NCBI RefSeq assembly: GCF_000321225.1
Contig: NW_004451409.1
Coordinates: 204,132-268,131, forward strand
Length of the DNA stretch: 64,000 nucleotides
Source of the DNA: Odobenus rosmarus divergens
Lineage: Eukaryota; Chordata; Mammalia; Carnivora; Odobenidae
Reading direction: 5' to 3'
Positions within the stretch are counted from its first letter, which is position 1, and every line of letters begins with the position of its first letter. The position numbers were made by a program, and so were the translations under genes. Shown here piece after piece: positions 1 through 11,535 of the stretch. The notes beneath the pieces were generated by a model that was not told the DNA's origin, searched no databases, and saw nothing but the letters and a program-made list of their open reading frames with translations.

Positions 1-540
1 AGAAGAGAGTGGCATAATATATTCAAAGTCCTGAAATAAACAACCTTCCAACCAAGAATATTCTATCTGGCAAAGTTACCACTCAGAACTGAGGAGAGAT
101 TAAGACATTTCCAAACAAGCAAAAGCCAAAAACGTTCATCACCTTTAAACTGGCCTTCTAAGAAATGTTAGAAGAACTTCTTTAGGCTGAAAAGAAAGGG
201 TGCTACTCAGGAGGAAGGAAACATATGAAAGTATAAATCTCATTGGTAATGGTAAATATATAGTAAAGGTAGCAAATTAATCACTTATAAAGACCATATA
301 AAAGTTAAAAGACAAGGTAGTAAATAATAACTCTAACTATAATAATTAGTTAAGGGACACACAAGATAAAAAGATGTAAAATATGGCACCCAAAACATAA
401 AATATGGTGGTGGGGGAAGAGTAAAATTGTAGCACTTTAGAATGCATTCAAACTTGTTGTTATGAACTTAAAATAGATTTATAAATATGAGTTGTTATAA
501 GTAAGCCCCAAGGTAAATCCAAGCAAAACCTATAAAGAGA
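1..540 (+). mobile_element. Decayed L1-lineage LINE, ORF1 C-terminal segment and following non-coding DNA (HAL1-like)
   Basis: Bases 47-80 translate, in one frame, to a segment reading QPRIFYLAKL. This matches the conserved QPRI-Y-AKL motif near the end of L1 ORF1 proteins, the RNA-binding chaperone of the retrotransposon. The frame then breaks through indels, but the nucleotide pattern of the ORF1 tail continues to about 200. The next ~300 bases are AT-rich and look like the non-coding tail seen after ORF1 in HAL1-type 'half-L1' elements. The left end is cut by the window edge. HAL1 versus ordinary L1 cannot be settled by eye. Not functional. Confidence 0.65.
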
Positions 541-1373
541 AGTAACAAGTGCTGGTGAAGATGTAGAGAGAAGGGAATCCATGTGCACTGTTGGTGGGAT
601 TATAAATTTGTGCAGCCACAATAGCAAACAGAATGGACGTTCCTCAAAAATTTAAAAATATAACTACCATATGATCCAGCAATTCCACTGCTGGGTATTT
701 ATTCAAAGAAAACAAAAACACAAACTTGAAAATATATATATATATATGCACTCCCATGTTCTTTGCAGCATTATTTACATAGTCAAGATATGATAAAAAC
801 CTGTGGCCATCAATTGCTGAATGGATAAAGAAAATGTAGTATATATTTACAATGGAATACTACTCAGCCATAAATAGAAAGAAATCTTGCCATTGGCAAA
901 AACATGGATGGATCTTAAGGGCATTATGCTAAGTGAAATAAGTCACATAGAGAAAAACAAATACTGTGTGATCTTACTGATATGTAAAATCTAAAAAAAG
1001 CTCATAGCTACAGAAAACAAACTGACAGATTGGTGGTTCCCAAATGTAGGAGATGGGGAGATAGGTGAAGTGGGTGAAAGGAGTCCAAAGGTACAAACTT
1101 CCAGTAATAAAATAAATAAGTCATGGGGATGTAATGTACAGCAGGGTGACAAAAGTTAGTAATACTGTATTAAATATCAGCAAGTTACTAAGAGAATAAA
1201 TCTTAAAAGTTCTCACCATACATAAAAATTTTTTTTATAACTATGTGTGATGATGAATGTTAACTTGACCTATTGTGGTGATCATTTCACAATATATACA
1301 AATATCAAATCATTATGCTATACACCCCAAACTAATATGTTATATGTCAATCATAACTTGATAAAAAAAGTTC
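541..1373 (+). mobile_element. L1 (L1MA-like) ORF2 3' end plus 3' UTR, 5'-truncated
   Basis: From 541 the sequence follows the last part of L1 ORF2 (reverse transcriptase C-terminal region), with landmarks such as the 'ccatatgatccagcaattcc' stretch at 667-686 and 'aatggaatactactcagcc' near 851-870. It continues through a typical L1MA-type 3' UTR and ends in an A-rich tail near 1363-1373. Stop codons and indels are scattered, so it encodes nothing. It abuts the ORF1-like segment directly. Either it is a separate insertion or the middle of one element has been lost. No clear target-site duplication was seen. Confidence 0.88.
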
Positions 1374-2789
1374 ATTTATAAGCTTTCATCCCACTTATAT
1401 CAATTTAATTCATTTGTCCTTATAATTATGCTTGAATGCTCATGAAAATTTATGAGACATTAAATACAAATAGCCTATCATAATTTCTTTTTTTGCTAAA
1501 TCAGACAAGTATCAAAATATTATAGAAGCAAAGAACCTAAAAAGTTAAACATATGGCTTTTCCCTTTTGCTCTTTTTTTACTGTTTTCATTCATTTTTTA
1601 TTGCTCATTTCAGTTTATTCTTAGGTTGGATTTACAATATTATCTTAAACATCTACTAGAGATAATATTATCTTATTCAACTAGTAAACCCAACTAGAAT
1701 AAATGTCTGCTCATGTTACACTTAATGTTCATGACTCAGAAGACATATCCATTTTTATTAAACCAACAATATTAAACTAATCTTACTTGTCAAAGATTTA
1801 CTCACATCACTTGTGAACTTGAAAAATATTTGGGTTGGGTTTCTATATTTCTAGGAGTTTTAGAAATATTTAATTTAAATACGTGGTCATTTATCTCTAA
1901 TCCAAAGTGAATAGAACCCCTTTAAAGGATTTTATAAAACAATTTTTAAATTTCATCTGTAGCTATATATACATAATATATGCATACATACACCATACAT
2001 TAACATATAAAAAATACAGAGATCTTATAGTTTTTATTCTAGCATTTTAGTCCTGAGTCAGTAAAACATAGTAATATAAAAATCACTGATTTATCTCCAC
2101 TTTATCTTTTCATCCAAATTGTGTCTGACAAAAATGTGATGAGTTTACTTATTAAGTAAGGGATAAGTCTCTGGCCAATATTGTGAAGACAATATTGTGA
2201 AGACTTTCTTTTGCCCTGATACGTAACCTTATACAAGGCACAGACTACCTTTTAGGCTGAGGAGACATCCAGTGGCTGTCTGAATGTCTCCAAAGCCATC
2301 TGAGTAGATAAAATATTCAGTTTATTTCCAATCAACCTTTTTTCCTTTCAGCTTCAGAAAGTTACTTCTTCCCTGAGTCCTTTAAGAGCCGCCAATATTG
2401 GGGCAAGAACCTAACGTTTGAATGAGAGAGTGGCTGGAATAGGAAAGGAAAAGTTCCAGCAGGGTGCACACAGGAATGGAGGAGAGGAGTTTGAAGAAGT
2501 TCATATTAAAGGATTCAGAGGAACTGGAGCAAATATCAAAGGCAGCAGTAAAAGGAGGAAGGAGGGACAGAGGTGATGAGAAGGGAGAGGTTTTAGAGAA
2601 GTCAGTTGGTAGTGATCTTGTTTCAAAGAGGTCACTGTAGTTCTAAATTATCTTTAGTAAAACCATGCTAACAAGAAAGGAAGCAGACAAAATTGGTTGC
2701 TCATATAGTCAACAGGGCCAAAAAGGAGATTCTCAGACAACTGAGAATCTCCCATGTTCTTAACTAATGGTACCTTTATAGTTATAAAC
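1374..2789. other. No recognisable feature (AT-rich, unclassified)
   Basis: No gene, SINE or recognised repeat apart from the short tandem duplication at 2177-2204. Between 2380 and 2600 the plus strand becomes purine-rich (many GGA/GAG runs), without a known repeat signature. Confidence 0.5.
2177..2204. repeat. 14-bp perfect tandem duplication
   Basis: The unit caatattgtgaaga occurs twice head to tail, and the next two bases start a third partial unit. Probably a replication-slippage duplication. Confidence 0.9.
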
Positions 2790-3015
2790 AGGGAAACTTG
2801 GGACTTTAACACAGCTTCTGTTGCTTGCTGTGGAACAGAGCCTCCTAGAAACAGAGAGGCCTAGGACTCTAAACCAGCCTCTGTTTGCCTACCACTCTGA
2901 AGCAAATCTTATGAACAGCTGCTTGCCTGAAACTCTAACCCAGCCTTTTACAAACAGAGAAACCTAGAAAGCTAACTTGGCCTCCATTCATCTGGGACCC
3001 TAACCCAGATTCTAG
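2790..3015. repeat. Decayed ~64-bp tandem repeat, about 3.5 units
   Basis: A motif close to ggactctaacccagcctctg recurs at 2801, 2864, 2930 and 2995, a spacing of 63-66 bp. Units share the motif start and a second block around 'acagagaggccta'/'acagctgcttgcctg', with much divergence between. It lies inside the probable LTR. Confidence 0.6.
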
Positions 3016-3634
3016 AGTATACTTAGAATCTTAGGAACCAAAATCTGTCCTTAGCAGTTTCAATAGACATTTGTCCAGAGCAACGGTTTAAGAGTTGGAC
3101 TCAGCAATGGATCCCTGATCAATCAATCAGGAATGAAGACAAGAGCTTCAAATGTACCCACTTAAGGGCCTGGGTAAGTGATCCAGGAGTCCAGTGATAA
3201 ATGTGATCCTATCTGAATCACAGCACCAGAACTGCCAAAGAGAAAAACAGAGCTAGACAATAGTCTGTGTAGTAAAAACAGATTTTATTCAAGGTTAGTA
3301 CAGCAGGGGAAAAGAAACCTCATAATAGGACTAAGCTCAGTTCTGAATACAGCATGGGCAAGTGGGAGTTTATGGCCAAGGAGCAGGGTTGGGAGTCAGT
3401 GGATGAAAATTTACCAAGAGGAAATATTAGAGGTAAGTAGGATTCTGGATGAATTGATCTCACAGGATCAGGATTGCTGAAGACAGGCCAGGTTGATCAG
3501 ATATCATCAGCTCTGGTGATGGTGGAGGATGAGGAACCCGATCAGATATTGAGAGGGATCAAATATCAGACATCAGTAGAGGGAGGTTCTTGCTAGACTG
3601 ACTTAGCAGAGTTTTTGCTAAAAACGGATTTTAT

Positions 3635-3812
3635 GGGCGCCTGGGTGGCTCAGATGGTTAAGCGTCTGCCTTCGGCTCAGGTCATGATCCCAGGGTACTG
3701 GGATCGAGTCCCGCATTGGGCTCCCTGCTCCTTGGGAGCCTGCTTCTCCCTCTGCCTCTCTCTCTCTCTCTGTCTCTCATGAATAAATAAATAAAAAGCT
3801 TAAAAAAAAAAC
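3635..3812 (+). mobile_element. Can-SINE (tRNA-Lys type, 'GTCTGCC' subfamily)
   Basis: Head begins gggcgcctgggtggctcag; the tail has CT repeats, AATAAA-type units and poly(A). A perfect 15-bp target-site duplication, aaaaacggattttat, lies at 3620-3634 and 3813-3827, which fixes both ends. Pol III A and B boxes of the tRNA-derived head are recognisable. Short open frames across it are SINE translations, not genes. Confidence 0.98.
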
Positions 3813-4149
3813 AAAAACGGATTTTATAAGGAAGTACACAGATGGGCCAAGGAGAAATTTCAGAAGCCTGACTGACGTTTGTTTGTTCAAGCAAAGCATC
3901 TTTGTCAATGATATGATTAAAAATGTTTCCTCTTTCAAAATATCTGTTATCATTATTGTAGCCACATGTAATTAGCAGAGAATTTTCCGCTTAAATTATA
4001 AAATCTTTTAATAATTTCACCCTCATACAAGAGTAGACAATCTCACACTTACTCACCCTTAAGTACCAATAGGACTGATAACACCAAAGAGGGTAGCATG
4101 GGGCTTGAGGTACATCGTAGCAGGGAATAAAACACTGTCTGTGCGTGGG

Positions 4150-4235
4150 ATAAGGCCTGACTTTAAGTCCCAGCTCCATATTGGCTAACAAGTAACTGCC
4201 TGAGCTGTGATTTCCTCATCTATAAAAAGGAAAAC
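4150..4235 (+). mobile_element. MIR SINE fragment (weak)
   Basis: Order of landmarks fits MIR: 'aagtcccagctcc', then 'aagtaactgcctgagc', then 'tttcctcatctataaaa'. Diverged and short. Confidence 0.5.
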
Positions 4236-4328
4236 ATTTAACTTTGAGATTTTTCTGGCCAAAAGAATTAATTAGCCCTGTAATCATTCTGGACCTTCAC
4301 CTGTTATCTTCTGTAACATGACTTAGAA

Positions 4329-4513
4329 CAGCTGTTCTCAAACTTGAGCATCATCAGAATCACCTGAATGGGTCTTAAGCCTCACACTGCAGGGCCCCAG
4401 CGCCAGAGTTCTTGATTCAGTAGGTCTAGGGCAGAGCTAAGAATCTGCATTTCTAGTAAGTCCCTGGGGATGTTGATGTTCCTGGTCTAGGGACTATACT
4501 TGGAGAAGTACTG
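4329..4513 (+). mobile_element. MER5A-type hAT-Charlie DNA transposon, near full length
   Basis: Begins with a terminal inverted repeat close to CAGTGGTTCTCAAACTT and ends with its diverged complement (tggagaagtactg). In between are the usual 'cagaatcacctg', 'ttgattcagtaggtct' and 'aatctgcatttcta' landmarks. About 185 bp, the usual non-autonomous length, with no transposase. Confidence 0.9.
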
Positions 4514-6451
4514 TAATATGGCAACATCACAGAGCCATTCAGAAGGCCAGAGGCCACTAACTTCAGGGCAGAGTGAACTAAATCCTATTCAAGAGGTTAA
4601 CTGAAAGTTAGTGATTTCTTAAGCCTTTTTATGAGAGTGATTCCCATTTGTATGTTCCCATCCAGGAAGGAGAGAATTTAGAGCAAGAATGGCATTAATG
4701 ATTGCTTTTCCTGCTGGCATTTTGCCTTTCTTTTAAAGAATTGTGCATCCTAAATGGAAATGTCAGCTCATGTTCTGATTTTTTTATTGGCTTGGTTTGA
4801 TACTCTACCACACTTTCAAATGGGAGGTGGGCAAAGTCTCCATTTACAATATTATATAATATTGCAAATTTACCTATGTTTCTATTCATGAGTTGATGTG
4901 CTATATTTTACTTTCAAAGAAAGGTCAATGATAAAAGGAATAAATTTCCCCCCCTTTGTTATTTTAAAATTTTATTTATTTTTATATTATTATAAAGTCG
5001 ACTTTGTGCCTTTTGGGGTAAAGCCAGCTTGTTCTAATTACATTTATAAAATAAAACTTCCTCTGTTCCCCTAATGTTTCAACATTTTTATTGCTTCGCA
5101 TCTGGATATTTTTAGGGCCTAATATACAAGTTCATGGTTCTGTGAGAACACCAACTGACTGTGCAAATATGCATTAAAACAGTGGGAATTTGGGTTACCT
5201 TGTCCAGACAATGCTGACAGAAGCACTGTACATATAAAATGGCAAATATGATTTTTAAAATAATAATAATGGCAAATACATTTACCGAGCTGGGAAAATA
5301 ATGTGGATTGTTTTTGTTATTGTTCTTTGTTACGTTTTGTTTTAATAAGTTTACTAGATATTAGTAAAAGTGCTGTGGCCAAGAAATATGGGTCATTTGG
5401 CTTAGTTCCTTTTCTCAAAAATAATTCAACCTAAAATTATTAAAAATTTTTATATTTTTATGTTAATTTCCTCTGAAGGACTCCAGTTAAACCTGACGTT
5501 TGCGCGAAATGAAATTAGTAGATATTCTTATTATTTTTTTTACACATAAGTTATAAAGTGATTGTAGTTGTTCTTAAATCAAACTCACTTATTTGGAATT
5601 ATCAGGAAAATGACAGTCAATTACTCAGATGGTTATGATTTAGTCAAAATACCAAATTGACAACAGATTTTGTTTTGTTCCTATTCTTAATCTAAAGTTT
5701 GGTTTATGTGGATATCATCTATTCTCTGGTATGATTAATAGTATAACTATTTTAATACTTATTTTTAAGCTTCAGAGCTTTCATGATTATTGTCCCCTAT
5801 CCTCATCATTAATAATGGCCATCTGCACTTCTTTTCCTTTAATGAGTGGAGTGATTTTACTTTATCATCAGTATGTTCTGGGAATAGCACTGTTAATGCT
5901 ATACTCAGACGAAAAAGTGCCTGAGGTAATTATGGAACCTAACTGAAATTTCAAAATTAAAATATTTCCCCAAGCTTTGTAATATTCATTTCAGGCATAA
6001 GCTCACCACCATTTCTAACTAACAAATATCCAGTAAAGCACTTCTATCACATCAATTCTTTTTTGAATACGAAATGAATAAAATCAGTGAAAAAAATAAA
6101 CTCTGCTATTCTAATACTGTTATTCTAACCAGGAACCCAATTAGAGCTGAACTTTATTACCTTTTAAAATGCCTTTTACTTTTCCTTTTTTATAATTTAA
6201 AGTAAACCTGGAAGTAAAAAAAAAAAAAAATGAGCCATACTTGCTAGTTGATAATACCTAGTATCAGGACTAATGTCTACACATTTTGGCTATGTCTGCA
6301 TAATCCTTTAAAGGTCACTGTTTCTTAATAACCTGAATTCTCTAAAGGCTAAATTTATGTTCTATAGCACCAAATAATGATTTTGGCTCTGTATTTCCAT
6401 TGTCTCAAGTCTTTTATTTATATCTCTTAAGATCTATTTCTACTCACAGCA
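4514..6451. other. No recognisable feature (AT-rich)
   Basis: Long AT-rich stretch with homopolymer runs (poly-C at 4950-4956, poly-A at 6217-6230) and no repeat family or exon I can support. Confidence 0.5.
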
Positions 6452-6649
6452 TTTTTTTTAAGATTTTATTTATTTATTTGAGAGAGAGAATGAGAGAGAG
6501 AGAGAGAGCACATGGGGGGGGAGGGTCAGAGGGAGAGGCAGACTCCCCGCCGAGCAGAGAGCCCAATGCAGGACTTGATCCTGGGACTCCAGGATCATGA
6601 CCTGAGCCAAAGGCAGTCTCTTAACCAACAGAGCCACCCAGGCGCCCAG
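6452..6649 (-). mobile_element. Can-SINE, 'CTGGAGTCC' subfamily
   Basis: Reverse-complement SINE: poly(T), GA-rich tract, B-box region, then the gagccacccaggcgccc head. The minus-strand core reads CCTGGAGTCCCAGGATC, placing it with the copies at 53171, 55620, 55827 and 62695. Target duplication ctcacagcattt at about 6443 and 6650. The seven-base G run at 6515-6521 is unusual for the tail region. Confidence 0.96.
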
Positions 6650-6721
6650 CTCACAGCATTTCTGAAAAAAACTTCTGGCCTTAAGCTCTCCACCTATATG
6701 ATCAGATAGGTGGGTTGAGCC

Positions 6722-7508
6722 CAAATCAACCAATTTTCCAATTCTGCAGATACCAACTGGTTATTCTATAATTCAGTTCAATTCTGACACGACCTAGAGT
6801 TAAAGCAGACCCCATGGGTTAAAAGCTCAGTCCCACAAGATGGTACTCCATGTCAGATGTTAATCGTATATCCTGGACCTTTTGTACTTCTGACCAACTG
6901 GTTATAAACCAGGAATCCCCACAACCTCCTTCTCAGGTTCCATAACTTGCTAGAAAGGCTCACAGAACTAAAAAAAACCTGTTTACTTACTAGTTTATTA
7001 CAAAGGATACAACTCATGAACAGCCAAATAGAAGAGATGTACAGGGCAACGGGCCCAGAGCTATTATGCCCTTCCTAGGGGCACCACCATTTCAGCACCT
7101 CCTTGTGCTCACCAATCCAGAAGCTCTCCAAATCCTGTAGTTTAGAGTTTCTCTGGAGTTTCCATCACATAGGGATGATGGAGTAAATTATTGGCCATTG
7201 GTGATTAACTCAATCTTTAGCCTCTCTCTTCTCCCTGGAGGTCAGGTGGGTGGAGATTAAAGCTTTAACACTACTCACATGGTTGGCTGCTCTGGCAATC
7301 AGCCTCCATCCTAAAGGTATCTAGCAACCCACCAAGAGTCACCTTATTAACATGGACTCAGGTATGGTTGAAAGGGGCTTATTATGAATAACAAAGGACA
7401 CCCCTCTCATCCTGTCAATAAGGACATTCTAAAGTTCTTAGGAGCTCAATGTCAAAAATTAGGAATGAAGAGCAAATGTATATTTCTTACTATATCACAA
7501 TATCACTT
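6722..7508 (-). mobile_element. ERVL LTR, MLT2 (MLT2B-like)
   Basis: A long solo-LTR-like match on the minus strand. Plus-strand landmarks are 'ccaattctgcagataccaactgg' (6734 on, shown in part), 'gctcagtcccacaagatgg' at about 6825, 'ttattggccattggtgatt' at about 7189, and the terminal 'atatcacaatatcac' at about 7491. Roughly 790 bp, longer than most MaLR LTRs and in the usual MLT2 range. No internal ERVL coding region follows that I can recognise. Old and diverged. Confidence 0.82.
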
Positions 7509-8035
7509 ACCATTAAACATTACAATTAAGATATAGGTAGGCTAAAAATCTCAAATTACTAATAGAATCCACCCAAATCTCAGAATTATACTTGAGGAGC
7601 AGCGTAATGGGCCCTTTAAAGTCAAGTCTAATATGTTCATCCATTCTGTCTTACCAATCAAGGGGTTATAATGTAACTAATTTGATGTCATATCATTCTC
7701 CCAAACTTAGCCACATTAAACTAATCAAATGTGTTACTGTTTTTCTTGTTGCTATGAATATCATCACTATTCTTCTTACTCAAGATGCCACTACAATGTA
7801 CGATGTGTACCAGACAACAGTCTAGTTTCCATTTGAAGTTAAGCATTGCAGCCTTAAGTGAGAGTCAGAAAAAAGAATTTAGAACAGTGCATCAAATAAT
7901 CTAGAAAGCTTTTAAAAATTGGCACTGTGTAAGTCTAGTGTCTTATAGACAAAATCTATGTCTCTGATTATGATTAGAACTGCAGCTTTTTCATTACTCA
8001 TTTTAAATGTTCCTATCTTCCATGATTATTTTCTA
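7509..8035. other. Unclassified stretch beside the MLT2 LTR
   Basis: No known repeat recognised. A 77-codon open frame at 7592-7825 has no domain and is probably chance. If the LTR kept internal sequence it would lie on its 3' side, i.e. at lower coordinates, so this stretch is flanking DNA. Confidence 0.45.
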
Positions 8036-8131
8036 TGATTCTGATTTGATAGATCTGGGATGGGGCCCAGGAATTTATAGCTCTGAAAGCTCATCAGGTG
8101 ATTCTTCTGGGCAATCAATTTGCAAACTCTT
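8036..8131 (+). mobile_element. MER5A DNA transposon, 3' half
   Basis: Contains 'attctgatttgatagatctggg', the 'ccaggaatttata' block and 'tcatcaggtgattcttctggg', ending in a diverged terminal repeat (tttgcaaactctt). The 5' half is missing. Confidence 0.78.
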
Positions 8132-8479
8132 TAATCATATAGGTGGAGAGCTTAAAGCCCAGAAAGTGAAGTGACTTACTCCGTTAAGGTGCCTGAAATT
8201 TTACCATCACAATTTTCTTTCCCAGAACTTTAGGACTTCTCAGTCTTCAATATTTAAATGGAAAGATTTTCAAGAAAGTTTGTGTAAACTATATGACAAT
8301 AAGATCAAGAACTAGAACCCAAGATATGTAATTAGGGAGAGTAGAGATTCTTAGGGAAACAGGAATAATGAGATAAATTCATTTTCACTTGCATTATTGC
8401 ATTGGAGAGTGCCAATGACACAGGAGGTAGGTAGAACAGGGAGTCTTTGCCCTGTTGTAAGGGTATAAAGGTAAGTATA

Positions 8480-8600
8480 AGGATAATGTAAATGAAGAAC
8501 TGAAAGTTTCAGTAACTTCCACAAATTATACAATTTTGTGCAAGAGCTATAGCCTAAACTCCAAGTCAGTACACCAAACCCCATACTCTTTCTGCCATTT
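8480..8600 (-). mobile_element. MIR SINE fragment (weak)
   Basis: Minus-strand MIR core pattern: 'agtaacttccacaaattata', then 'caagagctatagcctaaactcc'. Diverged. Confidence 0.5.
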
Positions 8601-9049
8601 GTTGCTGAGTGATTATCTAATTTCCAATCTTATTTCAGAATGACCCCTGTAATTGGGGATTATATGCATAAAGAAAATCATACTTAAAATTTTTTTAAAT
8701 AGCTCTATCAGTATCATGCACAAATCCTAACATATAATAAGTGTTAAAAATATTTGATATTTATAGTTGTCAAAATTTCCCATAAATGTCTTCATTTCAG
8801 TTTCTTCCTTCCACGTATTTTGCCATCTTTCCTTCAATCAGGTTTAATTTAAAATTGGAATCCTATTATTTGACAGCTTCATTTTCCATATCATGGATTT
8901 AAGATCAATCTTTGTCCCACTGGTATGTCATAATTTAGAAGCCTAACAATAGGCTAAGCATAAGAATAAATGTAAAATATTCTTTCTTGTGTTTTGGTTT
9001 GTTTGTATTGTTTTTCAGCAAAATATGCCAGGATACAATTTCTGAGTTT
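8601..9049. other. No recognisable feature
   Basis: AT-rich; nothing supported. Confidence 0.45.
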
Positions 9050-9840
9050 CCTAGAATTTCATAGCCAGAATGCTTGACCTAAAAATCAAGACCTCTACAA
9101 TCTGGGCCAATATCTTTTTTTTCCCCCCCAAATTCCTTTTTCGCTACTCTTCTCACATCTGCAATATTTCCCTCATGTTATGGGTTGAATGTTTGTGTTG
9201 CCCCCCAAATTCATATATTGAAGCTCTACCCCCAATGTGATAGTATTAGGGGGTGGGTCTTTTGGGAGAAAATTAGGATTAGGTAAGGCCATGAGGATAG
9301 GGCCCTCATATGTTGGGTTGGTATCTGTGTAAGTCATGAGAGAGCTTGCCTTCTCTCTCTACTATCCACCATGTGAGGACACAACCAGAAGTCAGCAGTC
9401 TACAACCCGGAGAGGTCTCTCACCAGGACCTGACTGTGCTAGCACACCACTCTTGGATTTCCAGCTTCCAAAACTGAGAAATAAATTTCTGTTGTTTATA
9501 AAACACCCAGTCTATGGTATTCTGTGATAGCAGCCTGAACCAAGGCACTTCGCCTGAGCAACTCAGTGTCCCCATGTAGTTCCTGCTCTTCCTTTCAAAA
9601 ATATTTTTTGCACGTTCTGTTTGCCTTTCCAACTTCTGGAGTAGTCAAATGCTACCTATCAAAACATATTACAAACACTTCCCTATTTCCCTCAGTGGGA
9701 ACTATTCTCTTCCTCATAAGTGTTAAACTCATCATTTCTACCCTAAACTATAGTTATTTTTGTACATTGTCTCTTCTACAGGACAATGCTTTGCCCAGTT
9801 GTCAGTTATTCCATGAATAAATGATTGAATTGATGAATGG
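9050..9840 (+). mobile_element. L2 LINE fragment split by a MaLR LTR
   Basis: Two L2 pieces in the same orientation, 9050-9175 and 9548-9840, flank the LTR at 9176-9547. The right piece carries 3'-end L2 patterns ('gttctgtttgcctttcca', 'tattccatgaataaatga'). Continuity across the LTR shows the L2 was there first. Confidence 0.78.
9176..9547 (+). mobile_element. MaLR (ERVL) LTR, MST type
   Basis: Starts tgttatgggttgaatgtttg and runs through 'ccccaatgtgatagtatta', 'accatgtgaggacacaa' and 'gaaataaatttctgttg' (LTR polyadenylation signal AATAAA near 9480) to 'cccagtctatggtattc'. About 370 bp, near the usual length. The flanking 5-bp duplication is not clean. Confidence 0.92.
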
Positions 9841-11254
9841 ATTATTAACCAGATTTTTAAATTTAGGATTCAATTTCAACTGTTTTCATTATTATTAAAC
9901 AACTTAGTACAATTCCCATTTTCCATGCCAACCAACAAAACAAAACAAAACAAAAAACACTGCAAAAAATAAATCTGTATGATTCCTAAATACATCATTT
10001 TAATCTATTTTTGATGGGATTGCTGTGAAGGTCACTGGTACCTACTTACCACTGAAGACTATAAATAACAAAAAGGAGTAATTCTGTTCTCTCATTGTGT
10101 ACGTTGAGTCAATATATCTCAATTCCTTTTTCCCATACTCACATTCAAATTTATAAAAATACAGAGTGATTCCTCAGATATAATACTTCATTTAAGATAA
10201 GAAACTGTTGCCTTAAAAATTATTGAAATGCAGTAATTATTTCTTGTTAGGGTTTCATCTCAAAAGAAGCACAATCAACTTAATTAAAAAAGAAAAGCTG
10301 AAAAAATAATTACTTATTTTTTAAAAATTTGAAAGAAACTTCAAGCTGTTTGGGAGCATTTTTCTCTTGTGATTTTTCTTCTTTAATGTGAAGGAAGATA
10401 TGTTTTTCTAAACTAAATATGTTTTAACAAATTTATTCTTCTGATATTTAACAATTAATCCTAAAAGGGACTAAAACTATAAGGTTTATGGTTTTTGCCT
10501 AAATATTCTCCTTTAGCAGAGAAATAATTATATTTTTTTATCTTAATTATATTTCTAAGAAATTCCATGATAAACGAGAATCTTAACTTTAAATACAGAA
10601 TAGTAAAATAAGATGGTAATCAGGATATTAGATAATATTTTGGATCAAGAAAATGACATTAATTCATTTCTTAGACAAAATGTTGTGACTTCACCCTTCA
10701 GAGTTGGTAGGGAAATTATCGTGCTGTATAGCTAGGATTCTTGTGCTACTTTTCAGTTAAATTCAGATTAACTGCTGAAGTGGTGTGAGCATCTGGGCAT
10801 ACATTAGAACAAAGCTAATTGACAGCATTAAATGAAACTACAGTTATATGACAGATTCTTCAGTAATATTAATATGTAATAAAGAAGATAGCAACAGGCC
10901 TTAAATACATCAAAATGCCGTTTTGTTTCTACATACTTATTCTAAAGAAACAACCACGAATGTGAACAATGATTTAGCAACTCAGCAATGTTTACAAACT
11001 CAGCAATAAACTCTGTTTACCACAGAGAAAAATTAGGAACAGCCTATGTTACTAACAAAAGTGGAATCTTTAAATTATGGCCTCTCTATATACAGATATA
11101 CAGAACAGTATGCAAAATGATGTAAAACAATGTAATGCCATAGAAAACTGTTGATGTTATGCTAATTTTATAATCATACTCTAAAATATAGCTTCATGAT
11201 CATATTTTAAATTAAATTAAATTAAGAAATACAATACAATAAAATAATTCTCTA
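9841..11254. other. No recognisable element; simple A-rich repeats only
   Basis: Holds a (CAAAA)n run at about 9934-9958 and a (TTAAA)n/AATAC-like run at about 11204-11245. The rest is unclassified AT-rich DNA. Confidence 0.5.
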
Positions 11255-11535
11255 TTTGTTAGGTACAAACCAAAGTGCCATAACAACGAAACCACAAAAC
11301 ACAGTAACAAAGAAGATAGAGGCTTATTTTTCACTCATGTAACATCCATATGAACCAGGACATGCCGTCACTTGATCCCAATGAAGTCCTCCAGGAACTC
11401 AGATATTTCTTCTGTCTTGATAATTCATGATCCTCTAGGGCACAGATTTTAATTTTTTCTCTTGAAAATAGGGATTCACAGATTTAATAATTAAGTTATG
11501 AACCTTCACCTCAGAGAAATATGCATGTGTTTGCT

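Larger units (their letters stand above)
2790..3965 (-). mobile_element. Probable endogenous-retrovirus LTR remnant, family not identified
   Basis: The stretch has the look of an LTR on the minus strand: a minus-strand polyadenylation signal (TTTATT on plus) at 3284-3289, CT/AG-balanced sequence unlike the AT-rich flanks, and a tandem-repeat block at 2790-3015. A young SINE (3635-3812) with a 15-bp target duplication splits it, so it predates that insertion. I cannot name the family, find a convincing partner LTR, or see internal retroviral coding sequence. It could instead be an unrelated old repeat. Confidence 0.35.

Noticed and set aside
2790..3015. CRISPR-like spaced repeats
   Set aside because: Units are diverged, spacing regions are themselves related, and the genome is mammalian.
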